Source: Photobacterium gaetbulicola Gung47
GTDB taxonomy: Bacteria; Pseudomonadota; Gammaproteobacteria; Enterobacterales; Vibrionaceae
DNA length: 64,000 nt
NCBI GenBank assembly: GCA_000940995.1
Contig: CP005974.1
Location: 3,224,001-3,288,000 of the forward strand
Direction: 5' to 3'
Every line of letters begins with the position of its first letter. Within the stretch, counting starts at the first letter, position 1. A program made the translations under genes and the position numbers. Positions 7,695-15,669 of this stretch are shown in pieces. The notes under the pieces are model-generated. The model had not been told where the DNA came from, did no database searches, and saw only the letters and a program-made list of their open reading frames with translations.

Positions 7695-9602
7695 ATGTTT
7701 CAACCAGTATTAACTCTATTCAGCGCGAAACGGATCACAAAGCGCGTTGTCACCGTTTGCTATGACATTATTGCAATTTCTGCCGCGCTATATTTTGCTA
7801 TTGTCCTGCGCACCGGCAAAATGACCATCCCTTTTGGCCCCGAAGAATTAACCAGCTTTACCCTAACCATAGTAGTGACACTGCTCGTCTTTGCTAAGCT
7901 AGGGCTGTATCGTGCTGTTTTGCGGTATATGATTGTACCCGCCTTAGGACATATAGCCCTCGCCGTTATCCTTTCTGCCTTTGCGTTAGCCATTTCAAGC
8001 TTCTATACACACTCCTATATTCACCGGAGTGTGCCAGCAATCTATGCTGGATTAGCCGTGCTGCTCTTGGGGGCACCCAGGGTACTCATTAGAATGTATT
8101 TCGATCGGTACTACAGAAAGGGAAAACCCCATGTGCTTATCTATGGGGCCGGTTCGACCGGTCGCGAGTTAGCTTACGCGCTTCGCCAAGGGTCTGAATA
8201 CCATCCGGTAGCAATGCTAGATGACAACCGCCTAAAATGCGGCAACATCATTTATGGCCTAAAGGTGTACCACAGTAGCGAGTTTGAAACACTCAATAGC
8301 CTATACCGACCTGTTAAGTTACTGTTAGCAATAAATAATATCAGCAAAGGCGAACGCTTAAGAATCCTAGAAAAACTTTCCCATTGGCCGATTGAAATAC
8401 AATCCGTTCCTTCTGTGGAAGATATTGCCTCAGGGAAATCGAGCCTGACTGAAATCAAGGATCTCGATGTTGCAGACCTTCTTGGCAGGGACAGTGTCGC
8501 TCCACAAGAAGAGCTGATGAAAGCCTGTATAGAATCTAAAGCCGTTATGGTGACTGGCGCAGGTGGCTCCATTGGCTCTGAACTTTGTCGACAAATTATT
8601 AAACGAAAGCCCAAGCTGCTACTTCTGTTCGAATTGAACGAATACAATCTGTACAACATCGAACGCGAGTTGCAGCAATTTATCAAATTCACCAAGCAGA
8701 ATATCCCGATCATTGCTGCGCTCGGCTCGGTACAACACAAAAACCGCCTGCAGAATTTGATGGCCAACTACCATATCGACACCGTTTATCATGCAGCGGC
8801 TTATAAGCATGTGCCTATCGTCGAGCACAATACTATCGAAGGTATACGCAATAACATCTTTGGCACCTTATTCACCGCTGAAGCGGCGATGGATACGGGG
8901 GTAAGCAATTTTGTTCTGATCTCGACCGACAAGGCGGTACGCCCAACGAATGTGATGGGCGCCAGCAAGCGAATGGCTGAACTGGTTCTGCAGGCCTTAG
9001 CCGGCAAGCAATCAGGGACAACTTTCACCATGGTACGCTTTGGTAACGTCCTTGGCTCCTCGGGCTCTGTTGTGCCGCTATTTCGCGAACAGATCAAGAA
9101 AGGCGGCCCAGTGACTGTTACTCACCCTGACATCACCCGCTATTTCATGTTAATCCCAGAAGCGGCACAGTTAGTTATCCAGGCTGGAGCAATTGGGCAC
9201 AATGGTCAGGTTTTTGTCCTGGATATGAATGAGCCCGTAAAGATCCTTGATCTTGCCAAACGCATGATTCAGCTAATGGGCTTAACGGAAAAGAAGAATG
9301 AAAAGTGTGATGGTGATATCGAGATTCGTTATACAGGTCTGCGACCTGGTGAAAAACTCTATGAAGAGTTACTGATTGGCGAAAACGTTACAGGCACAAC
9401 ACACCCGAAAATTATGACGGCCAAAGAAGAGAAACTGAGCTGGCCGGAAATGGAAGCCGTGTTAGAGCAACTCGATGAAGCCTGCCATACTACCGATCTT
9501 CAAAAAGTACGTAACATACTTCTCAATACACCAACAGGATACCGGCCTGATGGAGAGATCTATGACCATTTGTTTAATCAGTATACAGAACTAAAACTGT
9601 AG
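7695..9602 (+). CDS. Membrane-anchored nucleoside-diphosphate-sugar 4,6-dehydratase (WbpM/PglF family)
   Basis: This protein of about 635 residues has four N-terminal membrane helices (about residues 15-125), a first Rossmann segment (I-Y-G-A-G-S-T-G-R near 150) and a C-terminal short-chain dehydrogenase domain beginning V-T-G-A-G-G-S-I-G-S-E-L. This is the WbpM/PglF/CapD layout, converting UDP-GlcNAc to the 4-keto-6-deoxy sugar in the inner membrane. In the catalytic region, S-T-D-K-A is followed by N-V-M-G-A-S-K: methionine replaces the usual catalytic tyrosine, as in the Ser-Met-Lys triad of WbpM. The ATG at 7695 is chosen because AGGG lies eight bases upstream; an in-frame GTG at 7686 has no such site. 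It lies between the sugar transferase and reductase genes. Confidence 0.9.
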   Translation: MFQPVLTLFSAKRITKRVVTVCYDIIAISAALYFAIVLRTGKMTIPFGPEELTSFTLTIVVTLLVFAKLGLYRAVLRYMIVPALGHIALAVILSAFALAISSFYTHSYIHRSVPAIYAGLAVLLLGAPRVLIRMYFDRYYRKGKPHVLIYGAGSTGRELAYALRQGSEYHPVAMLDDNRLKCGNIIYGLKVYHSSEFETLNSLYRPVKLLLAINNISKGERLRILEKLSHWPIEIQSVPSVEDIASGKSSLTEIKDLDVADLLGRDSVAPQEELMKACIESKAVMVTGAGGSIGSELCRQIIKRKPKLLLLFELNEYNLYNIERELQQFIKFTKQNIPIIAALGSVQHKNRLQNLMANYHIDTVYHAAAYKHVPIVEHNTIEGIRNNIFGTLFTAEAAMDTGVSNFVLISTDKAVRPTNVMGASKRMAELVLQALAGKQSGTTFTMVRFGNVLGSSGSVVPLFREQIKKGGPVTVTHPDITRYFMLIPEAAQLVIQAGAIGHNGQVFVLDMNEPVKILDLAKRMIQLMGLTEKKNEKCDGDIEIRYTGLRPGEKLYEELLIGENVTGTTHPKIMTAKEEKLSWPEMEAVLEQLDEACHTTDLQKVRNILLNTPTGYRPDGEIYDHLFNQYTELKL

Positions 9603-9614
9603 CTTTAACAATAT

Positions 9615-9649
9615 CAGGTGCATAAACACAGTTATTGGTTATGCACCTG
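9615..9649. terminator. Long hairpin between convergent polysaccharide genes
   Basis: CAGGTGCATAA (9615-9625) pairs perfectly with TTATGCACCTG (9639-9649), an 11-base-pair stem with a 13-base loop, in the 50-base space between convergent genes. Neither side has a strong U-run, so termination may be inefficient or the hairpin may mainly protect 3' ends. Confidence 0.5.
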
Positions 9650-9656
9650 CTCAGCT

Positions 9657-10589
9657 TTATTCTAGCGTAGACTGTAGATCTTCCTCTGGCTTCCAGCCCA
9701 GACGCTCTCTTGCCTTGGTGTTGTCGACAACAAGATCGTCCAACAATTGACTCGCGAGGGCTCCCTTACCAAGCAACCTGGCAACGCTGCGCATTAAGCC
9801 GACAGGCACAGGCACCTGGATGACTTTGCGACCAGCAACATTCGCGAGCGTGTCGATTAATTGCTTAGTCGAGATTGTTTCTGTGTCTGCCGCAAGAAAC
9901 ACTTGATTAGCAGCAGCCGGATGAGAAACACAAAGTACCAACAGCGACACCAGGTTTTTGAGCGAAATGAAACTTTTTCGATTATCTACCAAGCCAAAAG
10001 GAAGTAATGGTAGGGCAGAAGTTAACTTGGCTAATCTCGCAATATTACCTGGCGCATTTTTACCATATACCAGTGCAGGCCGTACAATAACAAGTTCGAT
10101 AGCAGATTCCTTGGCTGCTGACACAAGTTGCTGCTCGGCCTCATATTTTGAGATGGCATAATCGGAAACAGGGTTGGGCTGCAGCTGCTCAGTAAATGGT
10201 GCACCTTGGGTTACATTGCCATTGACACCAATACTGCTGACAAAAACAAATCGACTCACCCCATGCTCTACGGCATCACGAAATAACCTGAGCGTGGCCT
10301 TACAATTGGTTTCCATGAATGCTTCGAGCGGTGACACCGCAGTATCTGCCAAGACATGTGCCCTCGCAGCAAGGTGAATAACCGTATCTACACCTGCTAA
10401 TGCTTTATCCCAATACGTTTTGTCAGAAATATTCCCTGTAGAGACTATCTCTGTAGTTTTAGAAAATGTATTGGAGCCAGCTTCAACGTTGTCACGAACA
10501 GAAGCGGTTACTCGATAATCATGCTCTAAAGCTGCGACCAACTGTTTACCGATAAATCCATTCGCACCGGTTACTAACACCCTTTTCAA
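9657..10589 (-). CDS. NAD-dependent epimerase/reductase (WbpV/WreQ-like)
   Basis: This extended short-chain dehydrogenase has the N-terminal V-T-G-A-N-G-F-I-G nucleotide-binding motif, V-S-S-I-G around the catalytic serine and the Y-A-I-S-K (Y-x3-K) active site. Length (about 310 residues) and motifs fit UDP-sugar 4-epimerases and the 4-ketoreductases WbpV and WreQ, which reduce the WbpM product to UDP-QuiNAc. The neighbouring dehydratase and PglC-type transferase make that role plausible, but epimerase activity is an alternative. The frame is open to a TTG at 10604. The TTG at 10589 is preferred because GAGAGAG lies about six bases before it and the protein then starts M-K-R-V-L-V-T-G, as family members usually do. 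Confidence 0.8.
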   Translation of the reverse strand: MKRVLVTGANGFIGKQLVAALEHDYRVTASVRDNVEAGSNTFSKTTEIVSTGNISDKTYWDKALAGVDTVIHLAARAHVLADTAVSPLEAFMETNCKATLRLFRDAVEHGVSRFVFVSSIGVNGNVTQGAPFTEQLQPNPVSDYAISKYEAEQQLVSAAKESAIELVIVRPALVYGKNAPGNIARLAKLTSALPLLPFGLVDNRKSFISLKNLVSLLVLCVSHPAAANQVFLAADTETISTKQLIDTLANVAGRKVIQVPVPVGLMRSVARLLGKGALASQLLDDLVVDNTKARERLGWKPEEDLQSTLE

Positions 10590-10655
10590 AGACAACTCTC
10601 TCAATAAAAACGAATCTGTGCTATATTAGCACATCAAGATGTCTTGGTGGTTTCT

Positions 10656-11813
10656 ATGTGGTCAATTAGCAACAAAAATAAATTTCTATTTCAACGCCTT
10701 GTCGACGCGGCCTCTGGTTTTATTCTGTCCATTTTTTTTATTGCTGGAAAAAGAAAAAAAAGAATTATCTTTAACTCCACCGTCAATAAAGATTTCACAT
10801 TCAATTCAAAGTATTTGTTTCTGAATCATAAAGACGACTTTGAAAAGAAAGGGTATGAAGTTAAGTTCATCATTAATGATGATAATAAAAGACAGAAGCT
10901 TAATGATGAATATGGCCAGTACTTTATTACCACTAAAGGGATAAAACAGAAAGTCTACATCTTACGGGCTTGCTGCTGGGTTATGAGCACCATGGACGCC
11001 CCTATCAGCGGGCTGTTAATGAAACATAACCGCTTAGTTATCCAACTAGGGCATGGCACACCAATAAAAAACATTGGATTGATGGACCAGTCTGCTAGCC
11101 TGTTGAAAAAGCTCTATTACAAACTTATGAGCACTAATATTAGCTACTACCTGAGCCCGTCGGATTTTTTTGCCGAGTATATTGGCAAGGCATTTGGTGT
11201 CGACCAAAAGCAAGTCTTAGTTGCGAGACAACCGCGCCTTGACTCTATGTCTTCAGGAAAGTCTGACTTCATAGATAGCCACAGAAAAGATAAAGATACT
11301 ACATTCATCCTTTATAGCCCTACCTGGCGTCCCTATAGCGACGTTAAATTATTTCCATTTGATGATTTTGACAAAGAAACTCTTAATCAGAAACTGATAC
11401 AGGCCAATACTGTTATTTTCCTTAGACTCCATCCGAAATTTGAAGTCGACCTCTCAACGTATTGTAGCAGCCATGTAGTGAATCTCGACTCAGGTAAAGC
11501 CGAAGATATCACCGAACACCTTGATCAATTTGATGGGTTGATTACTGATTACTCGAGTATTTTCTGTGATTTTGCCATGCTGGGGAAACCTGTTGGTTTT
11601 TTACCTTATGATCAACATGAATATTGCGAGCATGTTGGGTTTTCACATGATTACAACCAGATGACATGGGGAAACATGATTACTAAGCAGGATGAGTTGC
11701 TAAGCGCGTTGGAACCGGTAGAAAAAGAAATGGCTAACAAAATTAATTTCGATAAAACAAAATTAGATGTTAGCCAATTTATCATTCATGATTTACAAAA
11801 AAATCTCTTCTGA
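10656..11813 (+). CDS. CDP-glycerol glycerophosphotransferase family protein (first of three)
   Basis: This protein of about 385 residues belongs to the TagB/TagF family, which transfers glycerol phosphate (or ribitol phosphate) from a CDP-alcohol to an acceptor. Visible signatures are L-G-H-G-T-P-I-K (His133 region) and, near residue 295, I-T-D-Y-S-S-I-F-C-D, the conserved D-Y-S-S loop. An N-terminal amphipathic, partly hydrophobic stretch suits peripheral membrane binding. The ATG at 10656 is chosen for the GGTGG six bases upstream; TTG and GTG codons further up lack a site. It is divergent from the reductase gene, runs toward the leftward gene cluster, and overlaps the last gene of that cluster by 32 bases tail to tail. 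Its low GC content matches that cluster. Confidence 0.85.
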   Translation: MWSISNKNKFLFQRLVDAASGFILSIFFIAGKRKKRIIFNSTVNKDFTFNSKYLFLNHKDDFEKKGYEVKFIINDDNKRQKLNDEYGQYFITTKGIKQKVYILRACCWVMSTMDAPISGLLMKHNRLVIQLGHGTPIKNIGLMDQSASLLKKLYYKLMSTNISYYLSPSDFFAEYIGKAFGVDQKQVLVARQPRLDSMSSGKSDFIDSHRKDKDTTFILYSPTWRPYSDVKLFPFDDFDKETLNQKLIQANTVIFLRLHPKFEVDLSTYCSSHVVNLDSGKAEDITEHLDQFDGLITDYSSIFCDFAMLGKPVGFLPYDQHEYCEHVGFSHDYNQMTWGNMITKQDELLSALEPVEKEMANKINFDKTKLDVSQFIIHDLQKNLF

Positions 11814-12585
11814 GCGCTTTTTGCGAGGTGAATACTGTACGCAATGAGGTTGTAGAAATACGAGCAACTAACAGTATCAAAATAGCCACAAGGATGTGGA
11901 TTGACTTAACAAACAGAACCGCAACAATTCCCAAGAAGAAAATCAGATACAGAATACCATTACAAACTTGAATAAACTGGTTGTTATCCAAGTTTAGCTT
12001 TTTAAGCAGTCTTGTCTGATGAGGAGAGAACAGCAAATATTCAAGTAACAGAAAATAGCTAACAACCACACAAACATAGTAAACAGCATAGTGAGGACTA
12101 AGGACAAGGAAGACGAAAATAGATGCAGCCAATACTAAAAAGTCAGATATCATTTGGCAATAAGGGGAATAGGTCCGTTGCACAATTTTTTGTGAAATAT
12201 CCTTACCACGAAAAGAGTACTTTTTATTTTCAATTTTATCTTTCTGTTGATTCGTTAATTTACCCTTATATATTTTTGCAACCATATCAAAAATATACAA
12301 CACAATAACGATACAAACCAGTAACGCAATATACGTATTTCTTCCCAGCTTTTGTTCAATATCGAACAAAAAAGAAATATTTTTTGCACCCGACAAGATA
12401 AAAAGAAGCTTGATAGGAATAAACATCACTATCATATTGATATACTTGCTGGCAAATATATAAAATGAAAGCTTATTTACCTCAACAGAAGCATCCTTTC
12501 TAAAAAACGAATAGAGAGAATATAAAACAGAAAAAAAAGCTGTTGTGCGAGCAACAGCAATTTTAAATTTATTAAACAACAGCAT
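11782..12585 (-). CDS. Six-helix membrane protein of unknown function in glycerol-phosphate cluster
   Basis: This 267-residue protein has about six predicted membrane helices: residues 46-66, 84-104, 144-162, 165-186, 205-226 and 227-246. A basic cytoplasmic loop (about 105-140) separates the first two from the rest. No conserved catalytic motif or known family was recognised. It is not obviously a CDP-alcohol phosphatidyltransferase, since no D-G-x2-A-R motif is present, nor a typical flippase, which would have twelve or more helices. As last gene of the leftward AT-rich cluster, seven bases after the TagD-like gene, it could help make or export the phosphate-containing polymer. Its 3' end overlaps the convergent glycerophosphotransferase gene. 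Confidence 0.7.
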   Translation of the reverse strand: MLLFNKFKIAVARTTAFFSVLYSLYSFFRKDASVEVNKLSFYIFASKYINMIVMFIPIKLLFILSGAKNISFLFDIEQKLGRNTYIALLVCIVIVLYIFDMVAKIYKGKLTNQQKDKIENKKYSFRGKDISQKIVQRTYSPYCQMISDFLVLAASIFVFLVLSPHYAVYYVCVVVSYFLLLEYLLFSPHQTRLLKKLNLDNNQFIQVCNGILYLIFFLGIVAVLFVKSIHILVAILILLVARISTTSLRTVFTSQKALRRDFFVNHE

Positions 12586-12592
12586 GGTTTAA

Positions 12593-12988
12593 TTAAATGT
12601 TCTTAGTGATTTCAATAATTTCAGTTGTAGAAATAGACGGTGTTCTTGGGAAATAGATCACTTCACAGATATCTTTGAATTCATCAAATTTACCTTCCCA
12701 ATCATCACCCATTGCAAGAATATCAGCCTTAAAAAACTCAATATACTCGCGCTTTTTCTCCAGAGAATGTTCAACGAACACTTCATCTACAAATTTTAGT
12801 GACTGGACAATTTTGATGCGACTTTCTTGGTCGTAAACTGGATAACGATCTTTCTTGCTAAAGTTCAGATCATCACTCGAGACACCTACAATCAACGTAT
12901 CACCCAGCGATGCGCAGCGTTCAAGGATGTTGATATGACCAACATGGAAGATATCAAAAGTACCAAAAGTGATAACGCGCTTTGACAT
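12593..12988 (-). CDS. tagD: Glycerol-3-phosphate cytidylyltransferase (TagD-like)
   Basis: This 131-residue nucleotidyltransferase makes CDP-glycerol from CTP and sn-glycerol-3-phosphate. The N-terminal G-T-F-D-I-F-H-V-G-H contains the H-x-G-H motif (His15, His18), and R-T-P-S-I-S-T-T (115-122) corresponds to the R-T-x-G-I-S-T-T signature of Bacillus TagD. Size is the same as TagD. It lies six bases downstream of a glycerophosphotransferase gene and supplies the donor for the three such enzymes around it. Related cytidylyltransferases act on other alcohol phosphates, so the exact substrate is inferred. The ATG start is unambiguous. Confidence 0.92.
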   Translation of the reverse strand: MSKRVITFGTFDIFHVGHINILERCASLGDTLIVGVSSDDLNFSKKDRYPVYDQESRIKIVQSLKFVDEVFVEHSLEKKREYIEFFKADILAMGDDWEGKFDEFKDICEVIYFPRTPSISTTEIIEITKNI

Positions 12989-12994
12989 AAGTAT

Positions 12995-14215
12995 CTAACC
13001 CTTAAGTATTTTTTCTATAACTCTATCTGTAGAGCAACCATCTTCATAAGGATTAAACCTTTCATTGAAGGGCTTATGACTCACAGTTTTCAACGATTTT
13101 AACGCATCCGCTAAGGAATGACTATCATAAAAAATGGGGCCCGGCAGGTCTTGATCAATGTCAATGTAAAAACCTCTGACATCTTTCTCATAAACTGCCC
13201 TATCATACATGTAAAAAAAGATGGGACGGTTGAGAATTGCATAATCAAAAAACACACTTGAATAATCGGTTATCAATGCATCTGATATGAGATACAAATC
13301 ATTTACATCATTATAGGTTGAGACATCAACAAAACGACTTTGTGTTTTGTGAGAGTCAGAAAAATAATGGCCACGAAATAGGAACACGTAACTGTCATCA
13401 AAGGAGGACAAAAAATGTTCAGTCTCAAGAGGGTTGTCAAAATAAAAGCCCCCAGTTTCTTTTGAATATTGGTTATCACGCCATGTTGGAGCATACAGGA
13501 TTACTTTTTTGCCAGGCTCAATACCAAGCGATTGTCTGATAGCATCCAGTTTTTCGGCATTGTCCACATCGTTAGTAAGCACATCATTGCGGGGATAACC
13601 TTGCTCAATTATTTTACCTGGCTCAATACCAAAGCTGGAGCAAAAACACTCAGAGGCATACTCACTGGGTGAAATGAAATGATCGTATCGCTTAGAGTCA
13701 GCTAAATAGCTGAAATACATCCCTTTCAAGCTTGAAGTAGCATAAGCGCTTGCCTTAACATCCAGCCCCAAGCGTTTCAGCGGTGTGCCATGCCAGCATT
13801 GCACGTACTTTTGCCCTTTTCGTTTTACAAATCGGAAGGGAAGACGGCAGTTTGTGATCCAAAAGGCCGCAGTTGCATATTCATGATCGTATTCTTTTGT
13901 GCCAAATTGAACAAGCTTAATATTACTATCAGCTACTATTCTATTTAATCTATCATTGGGCTCAGAATTTACGACCCAAACAAATTCAAAATTATTGGCC
14001 AAAGATACCATCTTTTTATATATAGCAAAAGGAGAGTCTGCAATTGACTTTCCTTGAAAGCACTCAAAGATTATCTTGTTTGGCGTAACCTTCTTTCTTC
14101 CATGCTTAATAAAAAACAAAACACGAACTATGTTTATAGTTAAATACTTAAATAGCAAGTCTAAACCATTACTTTTAGACAATGCTACTTTAACTTTATT
14201 TTTTAATCGTTTCAA
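12995..14215 (-). CDS. CDP-glycerol glycerophosphotransferase family protein (second of three)
   Basis: This 406-residue TagB/TagF-family enzyme has a basic N-terminal stretch followed by a hydrophobic, amphipathic segment suited to membrane association. The catalytic region shows C-W-H-G-T-P-L-K-R-L-G near residue 155 and I-T-D-Y-S-S-V-F-F-D near residue 320, then the family's D-V-R-G-F-Y segment. It shares motifs with the third copy at 15670-16869 more closely than with the rightward copy, suggesting different roles such as priming versus polymerising. It lies 15 bases downstream of the TagE-like gene and just upstream of tagD. It is strongly AT-rich like its neighbours. Confidence 0.9.
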   Translation of the reverse strand: MKRLKNKVKVALSKSNGLDLLFKYLTINIVRVLFFIKHGRKKVTPNKIIFECFQGKSIADSPFAIYKKMVSLANNFEFVWVVNSEPNDRLNRIVADSNIKLVQFGTKEYDHEYATAAFWITNCRLPFRFVKRKGQKYVQCWHGTPLKRLGLDVKASAYATSSLKGMYFSYLADSKRYDHFISPSEYASECFCSSFGIEPGKIIEQGYPRNDVLTNDVDNAEKLDAIRQSLGIEPGKKVILYAPTWRDNQYSKETGGFYFDNPLETEHFLSSFDDSYVFLFRGHYFSDSHKTQSRFVDVSTYNDVNDLYLISDALITDYSSVFFDYAILNRPIFFYMYDRAVYEKDVRGFYIDIDQDLPGPIFYDSHSLADALKSLKTVSHKPFNERFNPYEDGCSTDRVIEKILKG

Positions 14216-14230
14216 AGCGTCACACTAAAT

Positions 14231-15646
14231 CTATTTTAAGTTTAATTCCCACTGCTTCATCTCTAATTTCCTCTTTTCATCAGTAGAGCGCAGTGTATTT
14301 GAAACATCTTCCCTGGTATATTCATCTAATATTTTTACACATTTGGTTAATACATTAACAAAACCGTCTTCAGTAAAATCATCAGAGATATATCCGCTTA
14401 TTCCTGGGGTTATTATATCTTTCGGTCCATACCTATAAGGCAAAGCCGCAACTGGGCATCCAACAGAAATAGCTTCAATAATTGTATTTTCAAGACCACC
14501 AATTTTTGATGTGCTCAAAATTACCTTTGACTTGGCCATTACTGACAAAGGCTTATTTGTTGGGCCTTTGATCTTAATATAATCATGAGCGCCAAGAGAC
14601 TCTATTAACTTATTATAATCTCTTTCATTTTCACCATGCCCCCATATTTCCAGAGTGAAATTATCATTGGTCTTATAAAAACGATCGAATGCCCGTATCG
14701 CGAAATCAATATTTTTTTCAGGTGAGAACCGCGATACAATTGATACAACATTCATTGCATCTTCATTTGTTTCAATGCTACCAACTTTTCCAAAAGGCAA
14801 AACTAATATATTATCAGGACTAATATCATAAGAGGTAACAATATCATTCTTTTGCTGATTTGTTAGCGTCAGGTATTTAATATTTTCCTGATGGCTGTGT
14901 AATGACTTGTCATATTCCTTTCGCATAATGCCACTTACATCTAAATGAGTACTGTGGTACCAAAAGAAATAATTCCTTTCTCTGTTAACATCCTTTTTTA
15001 TAGCTTCCAAATAAATTCCATCAAGTTTTCTTGCGGAAGCAATTATATTTGAATAGCCCTTGAACTGTTCATTAAGCCAAAAAGCTTTTAGTTGTGATAC
15101 TGATTTAAATCTTTTGCTTTTATAACGGCCATTGTTATAGATAATTAATGGTTCGCCTACGGAGCAAAGCTTATTTAAAAATACTGTTCCATCTTTGTTG
15201 TAATACTTATCGAAAATAACCTGCGTTGTTTTTTTATTATTCTTATTTACAACCTTTCTAATGACTCGCCCTTCATCACAATAATCGTATTTGATAGTGA
15301 AATACTTATTAGAAAAAGTGTTACTAATTACTCGGCCATCAGTAACACTCTTTTCTTCTTTTATTTTAATGAAAAAAGGAATGAATTTCTTAATATTCTT
15401 CCTGTATTTTTTTGAATCTTCCTTTCTTAAATCACTATATATTTGATACACAGTATTTGATGGGTCATGTTCTGACAAACTGATTGCGTTAGATAGGCTA
15501 TTTTCTATCTGATACATTTCAGAGCAAGACAGAATCTTTACCTTGTAACCATTCTCTGAAAAAAGCTTTGCCTTTTTATAGATATCCTTTGTACGCCCGC
15601 CAGGCTTCTCGGGTAATACATTTGTTAACATAACAACTTTTTTCAT
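14231..15646 (-). CDS. GT-B glycosyltransferase resembling TagE poly(glycerol-phosphate) glucosyltransferase
   Basis: This 471-residue retaining GT4-type glycosyltransferase starts with a GT-B N-terminal segment (L-T-N-V-L-P-E-K-P-G-G-R-T). The C-terminal domain has V-S-R-F-S-P-E-K-N, the E-x7-E region in G-G-L-E-N-T-I-I-E (383-391) and R-Y-G-P-K-D-I-I (405-412). The Y-G-P-x-D-I-I motif is characteristic of TagE, TarM and GtfA-like enzymes that glycosylate polyol-phosphate polymers or Ser-rich proteins. Between glycerophosphotransferase genes, it most likely adds a hexose to the polymer or its repeat unit. Sugar and acceptor cannot be told from the sequence. It is very AT-rich compared with the rest of the window. 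Confidence 0.85.
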   Translation of the reverse strand: MKKVVMLTNVLPEKPGGRTKDIYKKAKLFSENGYKVKILSCSEMYQIENSLSNAISLSEHDPSNTVYQIYSDLRKEDSKKYRKNIKKFIPFFIKIKEEKSVTDGRVISNTFSNKYFTIKYDYCDEGRVIRKVVNKNNKKTTQVIFDKYYNKDGTVFLNKLCSVGEPLIIYNNGRYKSKRFKSVSQLKAFWLNEQFKGYSNIIASARKLDGIYLEAIKKDVNRERNYFFWYHSTHLDVSGIMRKEYDKSLHSHQENIKYLTLTNQQKNDIVTSYDISPDNILVLPFGKVGSIETNEDAMNVVSIVSRFSPEKNIDFAIRAFDRFYKTNDNFTLEIWGHGENERDYNKLIESLGAHDYIKIKGPTNKPLSVMAKSKVILSTSKIGGLENTIIEAISVGCPVAALPYRYGPKDIITPGISGYISDDFTEDGFVNVLTKCVKILDEYTREDVSNTLRSTDEKRKLEMKQWELNLK

Positions 15647-15669
15647 CGTAATGGTCTCACACTGTTTAC

